Of a stretch of DNA of 32,048 nucleotides, positions 29,155 to 32,048 are shown one piece after another. A model generated the notes under the pieces. The model did not search any database. It was not told the origin of the DNA and saw only the letters and a program-made list of their open reading frames with translations. The DNA is from Acidimicrobiales bacterium (GTDB lineage Bacteria; Actinomycetota; Acidimicrobiia; Acidimicrobiales; VFJN01): the NCBI GenBank assembly GCA_035316325.1, contig DATHJB010000138.1, positions 1-32,048 of the forward strand, written 5' to 3'. Within the stretch, counting starts at the first letter, position 1, and each line of letters begins with the position of its first letter. A program made the position numbers and the translations under genes.

Positions 29155-30788
29155 GCGCGCCGGTGAGCGAGCCCGTCTTTGCAGGGAAACGACCCGTATG
29201 GGGTCGTTTCCCTGCAAAGACGCGGGGGACGGGGCGGGCCGCGGCCGGGATGGGCGCGGTCACGGCCCTGTCGCGGGCCGCCGGGTTCGTGCGGGTGCTG
29301 GTGATCATGGCGGTGCTCGGCACCAACGACCTGGGCGACGCCTTCCAGACCGCCAACCTGCTGTCGAACGTGCTGTTCGAGCTGCTGGCCGCCGGCGCCC
29401 TGTCGGCCGTGCTGGTGCCCACCTTCGTGCAGCTGCTCGACCAGGGCGACCAGGAGGCCGCCGAGGAGGTCGCCGGCCGCGTGCTGGGCGTCGCCCTGAT
29501 GGTGCTGGGGGCGGTGACGGTGGTGGGCATCCTCGCCTCGCCGCTGCTGGCCCGGGTGCTGACCTTGAACGCCCCGGCCGACGTGGCCGACGACCAGCGT
29601 GACCTCGTCGCCTTCCTGCTCCCGTTCTTCCTGCCCCAGGTGCTGCTGTACGCCGCCGGGACGATCGCCAGCGCGGTCCTCTTCGCCCGCCGCCGCTTCG
29701 CCATCACCGCGGCGGCGCCGATCGGCAACACGGTGGTGATGGTGGCCGGCCTCGTGTTGTTCCGGGTGGCCGTCGGCACCGATCCGGGCCTCGACCTGTC
29801 CACCGGTGAGCGGCTGCTGCTGGTGCTGGCCGCCACGGGCGGGGTGCTCGGGTTCGTCGGAGTGCTGCTGGTGGCCTGCGCCCGGTCGGGGTTCCGGCTG
29901 CGCCCGCGGCGACTCGCGGGTGACACCCGGGTGACCGCGGTGCTGCGCCACTCGGGTTGGGGGGTGACGCTGCACACCGCCGGCGGGCTGCTGCTGGGCG
30001 CCGCGATCCTGGCGTGCTCGGGCGTCGCCGGCGGCGTGGTGGCCTACAACGCCGCCTGGGTGTTCTTCCTGGCCCCGTACGCCGTACTGGCCCAGCCGGT
30101 GCACACCACGATCCTGCCGGAGCTGGTGATGGAGGCCCGCGACCACGGCCTGGCCCGGGTGGCGGCCTCGCTGCGCTGGGCGCTGGAGCGGATGGGCCTG
30201 CTGGTGCTGCCGGTGACCGCGGCGCTGGTCGCCCTGGCGCTGCCGGGCATGCGGCTGGTGGAGTTCGGGGAGACCGGTCGCTCGGGCGTGGAGCTGGTGG
30301 CGGCGGCGCTGGCCGGACTCGCGGCCGGCCTCTACCCCTACAGCGCCTTCCTGCTGTTCTCCCGGGGTTACTACGCGCTCGACGAGAGCCGCTTCCCGGG
30401 TCTGGTCGCCATCGGGAGCGCCGCCTGCGGTGTGGCGGTGATGGTGGGCGCCGGGGCCTGGCTCGACGGCTCGGCCCGCATCGCCGTGCTGGGCCTGGCC
30501 CACTCGTTCGCCTATTCGGTCGGGGCGCTGGTGCTGGCGGTCGGCCTGCGACGACGCACGGGGGCGCCGCTGCTGCCGGCGGGCCTCGGTCGGATGGTCG
30601 GGGTGAGCGCCGCGGTCGGCCTCGGCGCGTGGGCCGCCGGCGAGGCGCTGCTGGGCGACGACCCGGGCCGCCTCGCCGACCTGGCGTTCGTCGCCGGGGC
30701 GGGGGTCGTGGGGACGGCGCTGGTGGTCGGCGCCTACCGGCTGCTGGGCGTCACGTCGTCGCTCAGCACCCGTGGGGCCGCGGCATGA
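29151..30788 (+). CDS. murJ: MurJ/MviN lipid II flippase
   Basis: MurJ moves lipid II across the membrane for peptidoglycan synthesis. From the GTG at 29151 it has 545 residues. It shows the family pattern SRAAGFVRVLVIMAVLGTNDLGDAFQTANLLSNVLFELLAAGALSAVLVPTF near the N-terminus, then about 14 hydrophobic helices, with FARRRFAITAAAPIGNTVV and AVLAQPVHTTILPEL as family blocks. The GTG overlaps the steB stop (GTGA), which supports coupling. The N-terminal ~30 residues include a stretch encoded by palindrome D (EPVFAGKRPVWGRFPAKT) that is not part of the flippase fold. An ATG at 29250 would give a 512-residue protein starting just before the conserved region. The stop overlaps the next gene by ATGA. 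Unlike mycobacterial MurJ it has no kinase-like fusion. Confidence 0.92.
   Translation: MSAPVSEPVFAGKRPVWGRFPAKTRGTGRAAAGMGAVTALSRAAGFVRVLVIMAVLGTNDLGDAFQTANLLSNVLFELLAAGALSAVLVPTFVQLLDQGDQEAAEEVAGRVLGVALMVLGAVTVVGILASPLLARVLTLNAPADVADDQRDLVAFLLPFFLPQVLLYAAGTIASAVLFARRRFAITAAAPIGNTVVMVAGLVLFRVAVGTDPGLDLSTGERLLLVLAATGGVLGFVGVLLVACARSGFRLRPRRLAGDTRVTAVLRHSGWGVTLHTAGGLLLGAAILACSGVAGGVVAYNAAWVFFLAPYAVLAQPVHTTILPELVMEARDHGLARVAASLRWALERMGLLVLPVTAALVALALPGMRLVEFGETGRSGVELVAAALAGLAAGLYPYSAFLLFSRGYYALDESRFPGLVAIGSAACGVAVMVGAGAWLDGSARIAVLGLAHSFAYSVGALVLAVGLRRRTGAPLLPAGLGRMVGVSAAVGLGAWAAGEALLGDDPGRLADLAFVAGAGVVGTALVVGAYRLLGVTSSLSTRGAAA
29174..29222. repeat. Palindrome D: perfect 22-bp inverted repeat in the murJ 5' end
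   Basis: Arms 29174-29195 and 29201-29222 are perfectly complementary over 22 bases around loop GTATG; the total span is 49 nt. It lies 23 bases after the murJ GTG and is read through in frame. In RNA it would form a very stable hairpin within the coding start of murJ. If the ATG at 29250 is the real start, it is an intergenic hairpin instead. Confidence 0.9.
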
Positions 30789-32048
30789 GGCTCCTCGGGA
30801 AATTGCGTCGATCCGCCCGCCATGTGCGGGTTTTCCGACGCAATTTCGCCGGGGTGGGGCTCGCGGGGCTGCTCGGGCTGGTGGTGGTCGCCGGATGTGG
30901 CGGGGGCGACGAGCCGCGGGAGGTCGGCGACGCGCCGGTCGACCGGGTGCTGGTGGTGTCGCTGCCGGGGGTGTCGTGGGAGGACGTGCAGCGCTACGAC
31001 ATGCCCAACCTGGAGGCGTTCGTCGACGAGGCCGCCATCGGCGACGTGTCCACCCGCATCGGCCGGGTGGCGGCCGGCACCACCGACGCCTACCTGAGCA
31101 TGGGCGCCGGCACCCGGGCGCTGGCCCCCGAGATCGACGTGGCCGTCGCCCTCGAGCCCGACGAGCGCTACGGCGGCGTGCCCGCCTCGGAGATCCTGCA
31201 GCGCCGGCTGGGCGTGGTGCCCCCGGGCATCGGCTACCTGGCGATCGGCGCCGCCATCGACCGCAACGACGACAGCCCCTACGGCGCCGACGTGGGCCTG
31301 CTCGGCCAGGCGCTCGCCGACGCCGGCATCCCCCGGGCCGTGGTCGCCAACGCGGATGCCGGTGAGGGCTTCGTGAGCGAGGACCCGCCGCCCGACGGCG
31401 CCTACGCCCGCAGCGCGGCGACGATGCTGATGGGCGACGACGGCATCGTCCCCGACGGCATGGTCAGTCGCAACCTCCTCGTCGACGACCCCGCCGCCCC
31501 CTTCGGTCGCCGCCTCGACCACGACGCCGTGCTCAACGCGCTCGACCTGGAGTGGAACGACAGCGGCCGCACGGTGGTCCTGGTGGAGGCCTCGGACCTG
31601 AGCCGGGCCGCCGCCTACCGGCCCCGGGCGACGCCGGCCCAGGCCCGCCAGCTGCGGGAGCAGGCGATGGTCGACGCCGACGTGCTGCTGGGCGAGGTGC
31701 TGGAGCGGGCCGACTCGTCGCGCGACGCCGTGGTGGTGGTGTCGCCGGTCGCGCCCCGGGGTGCGCCGGCGCTGGCGATGGTGGCGCTCCGGGCGCCGGG
31801 CGTGGACCCGGGCCTGCTGCAGTCGGCGACGACGCGGCGCGACGGCTACGTCCACCTGGCCGACGTGGCGCCCACGGTCCTGTCGCTGCTGGGGGAGGAG
31901 CCGCCCGACGGCATCGAGGGCCGCAGCTTCCAGGTGGGCGACGACGAGGTGGCGGGCCGCGTCAGCCGGCTGGTCGACGAGACCGCCGCCGCCGACGTCC
32001 GCGACTCGCAGCAGGCGCTGGTCGTCACGCTGATCTCGGTGGGGACCG
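30785..32048 (+). CDS. Alkaline-phosphatase-like lipoprotein, 3' end outside the window
   Basis: The gene begins with ATG at 30785, overlapping the murJ stop (ATGA), and stays open to the window edge (421 codons seen). A basic N-terminus (MRLLGKLRRSARHVRVFRR) leads to a hydrophobic stretch and the lipobox VVVAGC, followed by a short Gly/Asp linker. The body resembles the alkaline phosphatase/sulfatase fold: DRVLVVSLPGVSWEDV, MPNLEAF, AAGTTDAYLSMGAGTRA, and LADVAPTVLSLLGEEPPDGIEGRS, which matches the usual DIAPTVLSLLG end motif. The metal-binding Asp expected in the first strand is missing (SLPG), so it may not be a phosphatase. Palindrome E is read in frame within codons 5-21. A GTG at 30854 after the palindrome is an alternative start but lacks a basic signal. 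Position in the steA-steB-murJ operon suggests an envelope role. Confidence 0.75.
   Translation, partial: MRLLGKLRRSARHVRVFRRNFAGVGLAGLLGLVVVAGCGGGDEPREVGDAPVDRVLVVSLPGVSWEDVQRYDMPNLEAFVDEAAIGDVSTRIGRVAAGTTDAYLSMGAGTRALAPEIDVAVALEPDERYGGVPASEILQRRLGVVPPGIGYLAIGAAIDRNDDSPYGADVGLLGQALADAGIPRAVVANADAGEGFVSEDPPPDGAYARSAATMLMGDDGIVPDGMVSRNLLVDDPAAPFGRRLDHDAVLNALDLEWNDSGRTVVLVEASDLSRAAAYRPRATPAQARQLREQAMVDADVLLGEVLERADSSRDAVVVVSPVAPRGAPALAMVALRAPGVDPGLLQSATTRRDGYVHLADVAPTVLSLLGEEPPDGIEGRSFQVGDDEVAGRVSRLVDETAAADVRDSQQALVVTLISVGT
30799..30847. repeat. Palindrome E: 49-nt inverted repeat at the start of the last gene
   Basis: Outer arms GAAATTGCGTCG (30799-30810) and its perfect complement (30836-30847) flank an internal loop and an inner CCCGC/GCGGG stem closing on CATGT. 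It begins 14 bases after the ATG at 30785 and is read in frame as part of the basic N-terminus. The outer arm matches the outer arm of palindrome B for nine bases. Confidence 0.8.

Noticed and set aside
27204-30788. One 1194-codon frame that would fuse a new protein to MurJ
   Set aside because: The first two-thirds are out of frame with steA and steB and read as Arg/Gly/Ala shadow. MurJ similarity begins only near 29250.

Overview
The window reads as chromosomal DNA of a high-GC actinobacterium. The rRNA genes, the SARP-type regulator, the PknB-type kinase, the ferredoxin-dependent KorAB pair and the SteA/SteB genes all fit this. From memory, the 16S helices resemble class Acidimicrobiia (Iamia/Ilumatobacter-like). 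That placement is recollection and was not searched.

Layout. 1-4735: a DUF3060-type acidic lipoprotein, a membrane Ser/Thr kinase on the minus strand, and a divergent 839-residue ATPase/BTAD regulator. 4744-6669: a small membrane protein divergent from tyrS. 6644-12124: a complete rrn operon (16S-23S-5S) with a consensus promoter whose -10 box contains the tyrS stop codon, long processing stems around 16S and 23S, boxA-like elements, no tRNA in the spacer, and a strong terminator after 5S. 12165-13799: an Arg/Gly-rich TPR protein with a 60-bp in-frame tandem repeat. 13821-15175: a two-gene minus-strand operon of LMW phosphatase and fructosamine-kinase-family protein, a probable protein-deglycation module. 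It is divergent from a class I fructose-bisphosphate aldolase (15306-16355). 16558-19475: korAB. 19549-22040: a PQQ-like beta-propeller lipoprotein and a DUF1015 protein. 22059-22829: a HAD phosphatase. 22903-23535: an acidic lipoprotein on the minus strand. 23607 to the end: tlyA, nadK, recN, steA, steB, murJ and a truncated alkaline-phosphatase-like lipoprotein, mostly with 1-4 nt overlaps and so probably one operon.

The order tyrS - (others) - HAD phosphatase - tlyA - nadK - recN - steA - steB/mctB matches, from memory, the M. tuberculosis Rv1689-Rv1698 neighbourhood. Here it appears expanded by rrn, korAB, fba and other genes between tyrS and the phosphatase.

The most unusual signal is a set of near-perfect palindromes at 16386, 19488, 22830, 29174 and 30799. 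Four share an exact 49-nt span, several have GAAAT...ATTTC ends, and three have a YATGT-like loop. Three lie in intergenic, terminator-like positions. Two lie in frame just after the overlapping start codons of murJ and the next gene. A second recurring pattern is a TAGNNT-like -10 box about six bases before a start codon, suggesting leaderless transcription of several genes.
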